From Candidatus Planktophila sp. (lineage in GTDB: Bacteria; Actinomycetota; Actinomycetes; Nanopelagicales; Nanopelagicaceae): 6,357 nt of DNA. Shown in pieces: positions 1-6,357 of this stretch (position 1 is the first letter of the stretch; the number at the start of each line of letters is the position of its first letter). Made by a program: the position numbers and the translations under genes. The notes under the pieces are model-generated. The model was not told where the DNA came from and made no database searches. It worked only from the letters and a program-made list of their open reading frames with translations. The stretch is taken from positions 1 through 6,357 of the forward strand of contig JAURJS010000056.1 in assembly GCA_030832135.1 (NCBI GenBank), given 5' to 3'.

Positions 1-1826
1 CCATGGATATAGGCCCACTCGCTGCCTGAGAGATTTTCATCGGTGGCACCAAGGAGAAAGAGCTCTAAACCAGCCTCTTTAAAGGACATTGGCGTACGGG
101 TGCGGACATCTTCGATGACCCCCAAAACTCCAATCACTGGAGTGGGAAGGATTGCAACCGTTCCAGTCTGATTGTAGAAGGAGACATTTCCACCTGTAAC
201 AGGTAGGCCCATCTCAAGACAACCATCGGCTAGTCCGCGTACTGATTCAGCAAATTGCCACATCACACCTGGATCTTCGGGAGATCCAAAGTTGAGACAG
301 TTAGTTACCGCAAGTGGCTTTGCACCTGCTGTTGCGATATTGCGAGCCGCCTCTGCAAGTGCCAACTTCGCACCTTCATAAGGATTGAGATAGGACCAGT
401 TGGCATTGGCATCTGTCGCCACAGCAACACCGAGGTGAGTCTTCTCATCGATACGAACCATTCCAGAATCATCTGGTTGAGATTGAATGGTATTTCCTTG
501 AACATAACGATCGTATTGATCTGTCACCCATGATTTATCAGCAAGATTAGGAGTGGCTGCAATCTTGAGGATTGCCTCTTTGATCTCAGCCGCAGTTGAA
601 GGAAGTGGTGGATTGATAACTTCCTTGGCAACAAGGTCGATGTAATCAGGCTTTGCCAATGGTCGGTTATATACCGGTCCATCATGGGCAACGGTGCGAG
701 GTGGCACATCGACGATGAGTTCGCCATTAAAGGTGATCTCAAGATGATTTCCATCCGTGACTTCACCAATAACCGTTGATGTCACATCCCACTTCTTACA
801 GATCTCCAGGAAACGATCAATCTTTGATGGCTCCACAATCGCACACATACGCTCTTGTGATTCTGACATCAAGATTTCTTCTGGTGACAGTGATGGGTCG
901 CGCAATGGAACTTTATCCAACTGAACCTTCATGCCACCAGAGCCGCCTGATGCCAGCTCTGATGTTGCACAAGAAAGTCCCGCACCACCTAGATCTTGAA
1001 TACCAACAACTAAATCCTCAGCAAAGATCTCGAGTGAACACTCAATCAATACCTTCTCAACAAAGGGATCTCCTACTTGAACCGCAGGTCGCTTTGCCGG
1101 GCCTTTAGATTCAAAGGTCTCAGATGCCAATACAGAGACCCCACCGATACCGTCGCCACCGGTCTTGGCACCGTATAAAACAACGAGATTTCCGGCTCCG
1201 GCAGCCTTAGCCAACTTGATATCGCTATGTTTCATCACTCCAACGCAGAGCGCATTAACAAGTGGGTTTCCAAGATAGGTCTCATCAAAGACGACCTCGC
1301 CACCGATATTGGGTAGTCCTAAACAGTTTCCATATCCACCAACGCCAGCGACGATACCTGGCAGAACGCGGCGCGTGTCAGCTGCATCTGCTGGACCAAA
1401 GCGAAGTGGATCCATAACAGCAATAGGACGCGCACCCATTGTGAGAATATCGCGCACAATTCCGCCAACGCCTGTTGCAGCGCCTTGATAAGGCTCGATA
1501 AATGATGGGTGGTTATGTGATTCGATTTTAAATGTGACGGCATAACCCTGGCCGACATCTACTACGCCTGCATTCTCACCAATACCCACGAGAAGCGCAT
1601 CTGTCTTCACCGCCTTCTCGCCAAATTGCTTGAGATGGACCTTCGAAGATTTATAAGAGCAATGCTCTGACCACATCACAGAGTACATAGCGAGCTCTGA
1701 TGAAGTTGGGCGGCGACCAAGAATCTCCTTGATGCTTGCATATTCATCTGCTTTGAGACCAAGTTCTGCAAATGGCTGTGGTGTATCGGGATTTGCGATT
1801 GCTTTCGCAACTGTATCGAGTGACAT
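1..1826 (-). CDS. purL: Phosphoribosylformylglycinamidine (FGAM) synthase, large subunit (small-type PurL), 3' end outside window
   Basis: PurL is the ATP-dependent catalytic subunit of FGAM synthase (step 4 of purine synthesis, cytosolic). It converts FGAR to FGAM using ammonia supplied by PurQ. I translated the minus strand from the ATG at 1826: 608 full codons without a stop or frameshift, ending at the left edge. Small PurLs of this type run to about 740-760 residues, so about four fifths is present. Motifs in order: WSEHCSYK (residues 52-59) and ESHNHPS (102-108), which carry the conserved active-site histidines; GGIVRD (121-126); [13 protein letters not shown] (165-177); TGGDGIGG (222-229); QDLGGAGLS (277-285); SESQERM (321-327); and in the second half [12 protein letters not shown] (509-520) and TGGNVSFYN (544-552). 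It lacks the long N-terminal extension and fused amidotransferase of large proteobacterial PurL, consistent with the separate purS and purQ just upstream. The start follows the purQ stop by 2 bases. Identification is very secure; only the C-terminus is unseen. Confidence 0.97.
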   Translation of the reverse strand, partial: MSLDTVAKAIANPDTPQPFAELGLKADEYASIKEILGRRPTSSELAMYSVMWSEHCSYKSSKVHLKQFGEKAVKTDALLVGIGENAGVVDVGQGYAVTFKIESHNHPSFIEPYQGAATGVGGIVRDILTMGARPIAVMDPLRFGPADAADTRRVLPGIVAGVGGYGNCLGLPNIGGEVVFDETYLGNPLVNALCVGVMKHSDIKLAKAAGAGNLVVLYGAKTGGDGIGGVSVLASETFESKGPAKRPAVQVGDPFVEKVLIECSLEIFAEDLVVGIQDLGGAGLSCATSELASGGSGGMKVQLDKVPLRDPSLSPEEILMSESQERMCAIVEPSKIDRFLEICKKWDVTSTVIGEVTDGNHLEITFNGELIVDVPPRTVAHDGPVYNRPLAKPDYIDLVAKEVINPPLPSTAAEIKEAILKIAATPNLADKSWVTDQYDRYVQGNTIQSQPDDSGMVRIDEKTHLGVAVATDANANWSYLNPYEGAKLALAEAARNIATAGAKPLAVTNCLNFGSPEDPGVMWQFAESVRGLADGCLEMGLPVTGGNVSFYNQTGTVAILPTPVIGVLGVIEDVRTRTPMSFKEAGLELFLLGATDENLSGSEWAYIH

Positions 1827-1828
1827 AT

Positions 1829-2509
1829 TTACTTCATCCCTCCAGAAACCATCGTCTTCAACACTGATGTGAAGAATCCAAGTCCATCTGTTCCAGGACC
1901 TGTGAGTGCATCAACTGCATGCTCAGGGTGTGGCATAAGACCGACAATATTTCCGCGCTCATTAGAGATACCTGCAATGAGATTTCGGGAACCATTGGGA
2001 TTCTCGCCAACATAGCGAGCAATGATTCGACCTTCTCCTTCGAGCATCTTCAAGGTCTCATCGTCACACTGGTAAGAACCCTCACCATTTTTCAATGGGA
2101 TGACGAGCTCTTGACCTTCTGAGAATGAACTTGTCCACGCGGTGGTGTTATTTTCAATTCTGATCTTCTGATCTGTGCAGAGGAAGTGAAGATGCTGATT
2201 ACGTGTGAGAGCACCTGGAATGAGGTGGGCCTCGGCGAGTACCTGGAAACCATTACAGATTCCAAGGAGCGGCATGCCGCCCTTTGCCGCTGCAATGAGA
2301 GGCTCCATCACTGGTGAGAAGCGTGAAATCGCCCCACAACGCAGGTAATCTCCATAAGAGAATCCGCCAGGAAGGATTACGGCATCGACGCCTTTGAGAT
2401 CGGCATCATCGTGCCAGAGCTCAATAGCCTCGCTCCCTGCATAGCGAACGGCGCGGGCGGCATCTCGATCATCGAGCGTTCCCGGAAAGGTCACAACACC
2501 AATCTTCAT
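1829..2509 (-). CDS. purQ: FGAM synthase, glutamine amidotransferase subunit PurQ
   Basis: PurQ hydrolyses glutamine and passes ammonia to PurL within the PurS-PurQ-PurL complex. The protein has 226 residues, the normal length for a stand-alone PurQ, and is a complete class I (triad) amidotransferase domain. The N-terminus is [13 protein letters not shown] (4-16). [14 protein letters not shown] (47-60) forms the conserved loop region, and the nucleophile is Cys85 in GICNGFQ (83-89). His194 and Glu196 in MPHPEH (192-197) complete the triad. Many other PurQs read FPGSNCD where this one reads FPGTLDD; I recall the latter as the usual actinobacterial form, so it is not a defect. The ATG at 2509 follows the purS stop by 5 bases, and the stop lies 2 bases before purL. 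Co-translation with both partners fits assembly of one complex. Confidence is high because triad, length and neighbours all agree. Confidence 0.98.
   Translation of the reverse strand: MKIGVVTFPGTLDDRDAARAVRYAGSEAIELWHDDADLKGVDAVILPGGFSYGDYLRCGAISRFSPVMEPLIAAAKGGMPLLGICNGFQVLAEAHLIPGALTRNQHLHFLCTDQKIRIENNTTAWTSSFSEGQELVIPLKNGEGSYQCDDETLKMLEGEGRIIARYVGENPNGSRNLIAGISNERGNIVGLMPHPEHAVDALTGPGTDGLGFFTSVLKTMVSGGMK
1837..1843 (-). promoter_or_regulatory. Ribosome binding site of purL, inside the purQ 3' end
   Basis: The minus strand reads GGAGGGA about 10 bases before the purL ATG at 1826, and it is made by the last Gly-Gly-Met codons of purQ. It is a strong Shine-Dalgarno match with slightly long spacing. 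It supports this purL start and suggests that ribosomes finishing purQ reinitiate on purL. Confidence 0.7.
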
Positions 2510-2514
2510 ATCGC

Positions 2515-2760
2515 TTACTTCTCTACTCGAACTGTGAAGTTCTCAATCACAGGATTGGAGAGCAACTTCTCTGCTGCAATCTCTACCTCTGCAAGTTGAG
2601 CAGCGGTTGGTTCACCCTCTACTGTGATCTCAAATCGCTTACCTTGGCGAACATCGGTCGCAAAGGAGAAACCAAGGCGAGGAAGGGCTGATGCCACAGC
2701 CTTACCTTGTGGGTCGAGGATCTCTGGTTTCAACATTACATCCACCACGATTGTTGCCAT
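2515..2760 (-). CDS. purS: FGAM synthase subunit PurS
   Basis: PurS is the small structural subunit of FGAM synthase. In the characterised Bacillus and Thermotoga complexes a PurS dimer bridges PurL and PurQ and is needed for glutamine-dependent activity. This protein has 81 residues, typical for the family. Features visible: the N-terminal strand [18 protein letters not shown] (2-19), the KPEI.DPQG segment being characteristic; then VRQGKRFEI (37-45); a central helix rich in Ala, Glu and Leu (52-67); and the ending [13 protein letters not shown] (69-81), with the conserved NPVIE segment. The ATG at 2760 is preceded by a near-perfect ribosome site. It sits between purC (31 bases upstream) and purQ (5 bases downstream), the usual position. 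It is short but not in doubt, because sequence and context both fit. Confidence 0.97.
   Translation of the reverse strand: MATIVVDVMLKPEILDPQGKAVASALPRLGFSFATDVRQGKRFEITVEGEPTAAQLAEVEIAAEKLLSNPVIENFTVRVEK
2518..2524 (-). promoter_or_regulatory. Weak ribosome binding site of purQ
   Basis: The minus strand reads AGAGAAG, 8 bases before the purQ ATG and overlapping the last codons of purS. The match to the anti-SD is only partial, so purQ probably depends on ribosomes arriving from purS. Confidence 0.4.
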
Positions 2761-2764
2761 TTTT

Positions 2765-2773
2765 CTCTCCTTC
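2765..2773 (-). promoter_or_regulatory. Strong ribosome binding site of purS
   Basis: The minus strand reads GAAGGAGAG, with the AAGGAG core (2767-2772) 6 bases before the purS ATG. It is the most canonical ribosome site in the window and the only one that lies in a spacer rather than inside the preceding gene. It fixes the purS start. Confidence 0.8.
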
Positions 2774-2791
2774 GCTATCTCTACCTAGTAG

Positions 2792-3673
2792 TTAAAACTT
2801 TGTTCCTGTAATTCTTTCAAAGGCTTCTTCATATCGAGCTGCCGTCTTCTCGATAATTTCTTGTGGGAGCTCTGGTGGTGGTGACTTCTTATCCCACCCA
2901 GTTGAGATCAACCAATCACGGAGAAATTGCTTGTCAAAGGAGGGCTGTGACTTTCCAGGCGCCCAACCATCTGCCTCCCAGAATCGCGATGAGTCTGGCG
3001 TGAGCGCTTCATCTCCTAAAGTGATGGCGCCTTCAGAGTTAGCTCCGAATTCAAATTTGGTATCAGCGAGAATGATTCCTCTGCCAAGGGCGTATTCAGC
3101 TGCGGTGTCATATAACTTTAAAGTTGTTGCACGCAGCTCTTGCGCAATATCGTGACCAACAATTGCAGCAGCTGCATCAAAGTCAATATTGATATCGTGA
3201 TCGCCAACCTCTGCCTTTGTTGCTGGCGTGAAGATAGATGAGGGAAGTTGAGAGCCATCGAGTAGCCCTTCCGGCAATGTATTTCCACAGACAGCGCGGC
3301 TCTCGTTATATTCAGTGAGCCCACTTCCAGTCAGATATCCACGGGCGACGCACTCAATTTCATACATCTCAAGTGGTTGCACAATCACAGCGCGATCCAT
3401 CACAGATGCTGGAACATCTTCGGTGATGATGTGGTTGGGGACAATATCGCCAAGGAGCTCAAACCAGAAGAGTGATAACTGCGTCAAAATCGCGCCTTTA
3501 TTGGGGATTTCTGAGGGAAGAACCCAATCAAAGGCTGAGATGCGATCTGATGCAACGAGCAAAATCTCGCCTTCGCCATTGCTATAAAGATCGCGCACCT
3601 TGCCGGTGCGAATATGCGTCCATCCATCAATCATCGGCGCAACAGGTGCGCCCGCTGCTCCGAATCCGCTCAT
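2792..3673 (-). CDS. purC: SAICAR synthetase (phosphoribosylaminoimidazole-succinocarboxamide synthase)
   Basis: PurC joins CAIR and aspartate with ATP to form SAICAR (step 8). From the ATG at 3673 the protein has 293 residues, the long form found in actinobacteria and yeast rather than the roughly 240-residue form of E. coli and Bacillus. Motifs: GKVRDLY (24-30) and ASDRISAFD (41-49) in the nucleotide-binding N-lobe; IPNKG (56-60); ECVARGYLTGSG (107-118); TPATKAEVGDHD (149-160); the family signature ADTKFEFG (203-210); DEALTPDSSR (221-230); and SFDKQFLRDWL (245-255). The start overlaps the purB stop as ATGA, implying translational coupling; the upstream sequence has only a weak AGG for ribosome binding. 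A second in-frame ATG (Met14, first base 3634) would remove a Gly/Ala/Pro-rich tail and still keep all conserved blocks, so the true start is uncertain. Function is not in doubt. Confidence 0.97.
   Translation of the reverse strand: MSGFGAAGAPVAPMIDGWTHIRTGKVRDLYSNGEGEILLVASDRISAFDWVLPSEIPNKGAILTQLSLFWFELLGDIVPNHIITEDVPASVMDRAVIVQPLEMYEIECVARGYLTGSGLTEYNESRAVCGNTLPEGLLDGSQLPSSIFTPATKAEVGDHDINIDFDAAAAIVGHDIAQELRATTLKLYDTAAEYALGRGIILADTKFEFGANSEGAITLGDEALTPDSSRFWEADGWAPGKSQPSFDKQFLRDWLISTGWDKKSPPPELPQEIIEKTAARYEEAFERITGTKF
3636..3652 (-). other. Small inverted repeat between the two candidate purC start codons
   Basis: GGCGCA and TGCGCC form a perfect 6-bp stem around a 5-base loop, with 5 of the 6 pairs G-C. 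It lies inside the first codons of purC and ends 1 base before the Met14 ATG (3632-3634). There is no U-run, so it is not a terminator. It could affect ribosome access or be a chance product of Gly/Ala/Pro codons. Confidence 0.35.
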
Positions 3674-5073
3674 CGAATAGAACCTGGCTTATATGTTGCA
3701 GCGTCTGGATACTTCTTTGCAATCGATTCAACGCGAGCAACAACGCGAGCAACTTGTTCACGCGCATCACCTGTGAAATCAATTGGGTTACCAATCAGCG
3801 CATCAAGCTCTGCGCGGTTAAGAGGAACGCGATCATCGCCAGCTAGCGCATCGAGTAAACCATTTGCTTTACCTTGACGCATTCCAAGTGCAGCGGCAAC
3901 TGCATGCTCCTTAATCGCTTCATGGGCAACTTCACGACCTACTCCCGCCTTAACAGATGCCATCAAAATCTTAGTTGTTGCAAGGAAAGGTAGGTAACGC
4001 TCGAGCTCAGCATCGATAACTGCAGGGAATGCTCCGAATTCGTTGAGAACTGTAAGCATAGTTTCCAATAAACCATCGATAGCATAGAAAGCATCTGCGA
4101 TAGCCACGCGGCGAACTACGCTGCACGAGACATCGCCTTCGTTCCACTGATTGCCGGCAAGTTCAGAGACCATTGATGCATAACCACGTAAGATCACAGT
4201 GAGTCCATTTACTCGCTCACAAGAACGCGTATTCATCTTATGTGGCATCGCAGAAGATCCGACTTGTCCATCTTTAAAACCTTCAGTGACAAGTTCAGCA
4301 CCTGCCATCAGACGAATCGATGTGGCAAGAGATGATGGAGAAGCCGCGAGCTGCACAAGCGTTGTGAGAACTTCATAATCGAGGGAACGCGGATAGACCT
4401 GCCCTGTTGAGTCGAGAACGCGATCAAAGCCAAGCTCTGCAGCGATAGATGCCTCGAGCTTCTGATGAATCTCTGTTGAACCGAGGAGATCGATTGAGTC
4501 CTGCGCCGTGCCGACTGGACCCTTAATTCCACGCATGGGGTAACGGTTTTGGAGGGATTCAAGTCGCTCATAGGCATAGAGGAGCTCCTCTGCCGACGAG
4601 GCAAAACGCTTCCCTAACGTTGTAATTTGAGCAGGAACATTGTGCGAGCGACCTGCGATGGGACGATCTGCATAGAGCGCAGCCTTCGCTCCTAATTGTG
4701 CAAGGAGCGCAACGACCTTATCGCGCACAATGTTGAGGCCATCGCGAATCTGCAACGCTTCAATATTTTCAGTGAGGTCACGACTTGTCATTCCAGCATG
4801 AATTGCCTCATGACCTGCAAGTGCGTTGAACTCTTCAATGCGCGCCTTCACATCGTGGCGAGTAACTCTCTCGCGTGCATCAATCGATGCTAGGTCAACG
4901 TTGTTAATTACCTTTTCATAGTCAGCAATGACAGATGCATCGATTGCATGGCCTAGCTGGGATTGTGCTCGAGCAACTGCCACCCATAACTGACGTTCAG
5001 CAATGATCTTGGCCTCAGGTGCAAAGACTTTGCGCATCTCATCAGATGCATAACGATTAGCCAATATGCTCAT
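3670..5073 (-). CDS. purB: Adenylosuccinate lyase
   Basis: PurB acts twice: it cleaves SAICAR to AICAR plus fumarate (step 9) and adenylosuccinate to AMP plus fumarate (last step of the AMP branch). The protein has 467 residues, normal for this group of the fumarase/aspartase superfamily. Visible are TRHDVKA (71-77), MTSRDLTEN (95-103), GRSHNVPAQ (141-149) with the conserved active-site histidine His144, and the mobile signature loop SSAMPHKMNTRSCE (273-286), which carries the catalytic serine. The loop reads HKMNTR instead of the common HKRNP; I recall this as the actinobacterial version. The downstream blocks GNQWNEGDVSCSVVRR (307-322) and YLPFLATTK also match that group. The ATG at 5073 lies 2 bases after the purD stop with a good ribosome site, and the TGA stop overlaps the purC start. 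It is placed between purD and purC and shares its second reaction with PurA, the first gene seen. Confidence 0.98.
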   Translation of the reverse strand: MSILANRYASDEMRKVFAPEAKIIAERQLWVAVARAQSQLGHAIDASVIADYEKVINNVDLASIDARERVTRHDVKARIEEFNALAGHEAIHAGMTSRDLTENIEALQIRDGLNIVRDKVVALLAQLGAKAALYADRPIAGRSHNVPAQITTLGKRFASSAEELLYAYERLESLQNRYPMRGIKGPVGTAQDSIDLLGSTEIHQKLEASIAAELGFDRVLDSTGQVYPRSLDYEVLTTLVQLAASPSSLATSIRLMAGAELVTEGFKDGQVGSSAMPHKMNTRSCERVNGLTVILRGYASMVSELAGNQWNEGDVSCSVVRRVAIADAFYAIDGLLETMLTVLNEFGAFPAVIDAELERYLPFLATTKILMASVKAGVGREVAHEAIKEHAVAAALGMRQGKANGLLDALAGDDRVPLNRAELDALIGNPIDFTGDAREQVARVVARVESIAKKYPDAATYKPGSIR

Positions 5074-5075
5074 TA

Positions 5076-6308
5076 TTACTTCCCCTCACTTGCTGTCAGT
5101 GCTATATCTGAACGGAAAAAAGAGTTCTCACACAATATTTTCGTGATTGTTCCATAAGCTTTTTCGCGCGCCTCTTGGAGATCTTTTCCAAGGCCGGTAA
5201 TTGTGAGAACTCGTCCACCACTTGATACCAAGCCATGAGAAGTGTTTGCAGTTCCTGCGTGATAAACAGTTGTATCCATACAAGTTGGAATAACAATACT
5301 CACACCTGTCTTAGGAGCCTCTGGGTAACCCTCTGATGCAAGAACAACAGTTACTGCGCTCTCTTCACGCCAGGTAAGAACTGTGTCATCGAGATTATCT
5401 GTTGCTGCGTTAAAGAGCAGTGTCGCAAGCGGCGTTTGTAAACGTGGAATCAATACTTGAGTCTCTGGATCGCCAAAGCGCGCGTTGAATTCAATGACTT
5501 TGAGGCCGTTCTTTGTCAGCGCAAGGCCGGCATATAACAAGCCTACGAAAGGGGTTCCGCGCGCTGCCATCTCGGCAATCATCGGTGCCAGGACTTTCTC
5601 ATATGTCTCTTCGACTATCTCAGCAGGTGCCCATGGAAGTGGTGAGTATGCGCCCATTCCACCTGTATTCGGTCCTTGATCTCCATCATAAGCTCGCTTG
5701 AAATCTTGAGCTGGATCCATCGCAAGAATATTGCGACCATCTGAGATTCCAAATAGCGAAATCTCTGGTCCATCTAAATACTCTTCGATAACGACGCGAT
5801 CGCATTGAAGTGCATGCTTGAGCGCTTCGTCTCGATCTTGAGTTACGACAACACCTTTACCTGCAGCCAACCCATCATCTTTAACAACATAAGGTGCTCC
5901 GAATGCATCAAGTGCCTTCTCAATTTCTTCTTGAGTCGTGCAGGTATAGCTTTGTGCAGTGGGAACGCCGGCATCGCGCATTACGCCTTTTGCAAAATCT
6001 TTAGAGCCTTCCAGTTGAGCTGCCGCTTTTGATGGCCCAAAGACTGGAATACCTAGCGCGCGTATGACATCAGCTGCGCCATTGACGAGTGGAACTTCAG
6101 GGCCAATGACAACAAGATCGACGGCTAGCGATTGTGCGAGAGCTGCTATTGCAGCGTTATCGGTAACGGCTAGCGGATGAATCTCTGCAAACTCTCCGAT
6201 GCCAGGGTTTCCTGGAGCAACGTGAAGTTCAGTACAAGCAGAATCTGCCTGCAGTCCTAGTGCAAGTGCGTGTTCGCGACCGCCGCTTCCGACTAGGAGG
6301 ATTTTCAT
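5076..6308 (-). CDS. purD: Phosphoribosylamine-glycine ligase (GAR synthetase)
   Basis: PurD ligates glycine to phosphoribosylamine with ATP, giving GAR (step 2). The protein is 410 residues, slightly below the 420-430 common in the family, and shows the full ATP-grasp layout. The N-domain opens with VGSGGREHAL (6-15), followed by VVIGPEVPL (66-74) and GPSKAAAQLEGSKDFAK (91-107). The ATP-grasp core carries VKDDGLAAGKGV (142-153), FKRAYDGDQGPNTGGMGA (203-220) and EFNARFGDPETQ (273-284), which contains the family signature RFGDPE. The C-domain has GGRVL (364-368) and ends with FFRSDIALTA, corresponding to the usual YRRDIG region. It is monofunctional: no PurM or PurN domain follows, unlike animal fusions. 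The start is the only ATG that leaves the dinucleotide-like N-terminal motif at its normal place. The start lies 3 bases after purA and the stop 2 bases before purB. Confidence 0.98.
   Translation of the reverse strand: MKILLVGSGGREHALALGLQADSACTELHVAPGNPGIGEFAEIHPLAVTDNAAIAALAQSLAVDLVVIGPEVPLVNGAADVIRALGIPVFGPSKAAAQLEGSKDFAKGVMRDAGVPTAQSYTCTTQEEIEKALDAFGAPYVVKDDGLAAGKGVVVTQDRDEALKHALQCDRVVIEEYLDGPEISLFGISDGRNILAMDPAQDFKRAYDGDQGPNTGGMGAYSPLPWAPAEIVEETYEKVLAPMIAEMAARGTPFVGLLYAGLALTKNGLKVIEFNARFGDPETQVLIPRLQTPLATLLFNAATDNLDDTVLTWREESAVTVVLASEGYPEAPKTGVSIVIPTCMDTTVYHAGTANTSHGLVSSGGRVLTITGLGKDLQEAREKAYGTITKILCENSFFRSDIALTASEGK
5079..5087 (-). promoter_or_regulatory. Ribosome binding site of purB, inside the purD 3' end
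   Basis: The minus strand reads GAGGGGAAG, encoded by the final Glu-Gly-Lys codons of purD, with the GAGGGG part 8 bases before the purB ATG. It supports the chosen purB start and coupling to purD. Confidence 0.65.
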
Positions 6309-6311
6309 GGC

Positions 6312-6357
6312 TTAGATGAAATCCTTCACGACGATTGTTTGGTCGCGACCCGGGCCG
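6312..6357 (-). CDS. purA: Adenylosuccinate synthetase, C-terminal end only (5' part outside window)
   Basis: Only the last 14 codons and the TAA stop (6312-6314) are inside the window. They encode GPGRDQTIVVKDFI. The GPGRDQTI segment is the characteristic end of actinobacterial PurA proteins, which typically finish with (V)GPGR(D/E)QTIV followed by a few variable residues. PurA couples GTP hydrolysis to condensation of IMP with aspartate, giving adenylosuccinate, which PurB then cleaves to AMP. The reading frame stays open to the right edge, and the stop precedes purD by 3 bases, so purA is probably the upstream member of the same transcript. The call rests on a short tail and on context, and is therefore less certain than the others. 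Confidence 0.8.
   Translation of the reverse strand, partial: GPGRDQTIVVKDFI
6322..6327 (-). promoter_or_regulatory. Possible ribosome binding site of purD, inside purA
   Basis: The minus strand reads GAAGGA within the last codons of purA, 13 bases before the purD ATG. The core is good but the spacing is longer than usual, so reinitiation after the purA stop may matter more than direct entry. Confidence 0.4.

Noticed and set aside
776..1108. Plus-strand open frame of 110 codons opposite purL
   Set aside because: It is fully antisense to conserved PurL blocks, including QDLGGAGLS and SESQERM, and its low-complexity Pro/Ser/Gln/Leu composition is what reverse reading of those codons gives.
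1319..1558. Minus-strand open frame of 79 codons inside purL in another frame
   Set aside because: The purL frame is continuous here and carries [13 protein letters not shown] and neighbouring motifs; the alternative frame has no recognisable content and no evidence of a frameshift.
2781..2791. Possible hairpin CTAC-TAG-GTAG after the purC stop
   Set aside because: The stem is only 4 bp with a 3-base loop and no following U-run in the transcript, far too weak for a terminator.
3472..3846. Plus-strand open frame of 124 codons across the purB/purC junction
   Set aside because: It runs antisense through two clearly conserved enzymes, its product is rich in Arg, Ser and Cys with no domain I recognise, and no ribosome site or partner gene supports it. 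It is a shadow of minus-strand codon bias.
4933..4950. Near-palindromic ATGCA/TGCAT stretch around an ATCGAT core in purB
   Set aside because: It encodes Ala-Ile-Asp-Ala-Ser in a normal part of the protein, occurs once and matches no operator I can name; codon coincidence is enough.
6309..6357. Purine riboswitch or PurR-type operator upstream of purD
   Set aside because: The sequence before purD is coding (end of purA) with a 3-base gap, leaving no room for a leader. Any such element would be upstream of purA, outside the window.

Overview
The window is a tightly packed de novo purine biosynthesis operon, and every gene is on the minus strand. In the direction of transcription (right to left) it reads purA (last 14 codons), purD, purB, purC, purS, purQ and purL (first 608 codons, running off the left edge). 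Only 43 bases (about 0.7%) lie outside coding sequence. The junction gaps are 3, 2, -4 (ATGA overlap), 31, 5 and 2 bases. This is the layout of a single transcription unit with coupled translation. No promoter, terminator, riboswitch, RNA gene, mobile element or CRISPR array is visible, and the operon's promoter must lie beyond the right edge.

The proteins look actinobacterial. PurB carries the SSAMPHKMNTRS form of the signature loop. PurQ begins with [15 protein letters not shown] synthase is the three-part PurS/PurQ/small-PurL type. PurC is the long form of roughly 290 residues. From memory, these sequences resemble Mycobacterium orthologs closely along their whole length, and purD-purB-purC-purS-purQ-purL is also the order in Mycobacterium, where other genes interrupt it. 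Six hand-counted lines average about 48% G+C, low for the phylum. Together with the near absence of spacers, this suggests a streamlined actinobacterium such as the freshwater acI lineage (Nanopelagicales). That placement is an inference and was not tested.

Functionally, PurD makes GAR (step 2), PurSQL makes FGAM (step 4), PurC makes SAICAR (step 8) and PurB releases AICAR (step 9). PurA and PurB then convert IMP to AMP. The remaining steps (PurF, PurN or PurT, PurM, PurE/K, PurH) are not in the window. purF and purM would be the natural candidates just past the left edge.

All seven genes look intact where visible, with their motifs in place. I found no undescribed system. The points worth a second look are small: the purC start choice with a hairpin between its two candidate ATGs, purA joined to the pathway operon, and the single 31-base spacer carrying the most canonical ribosome site in front of purS.
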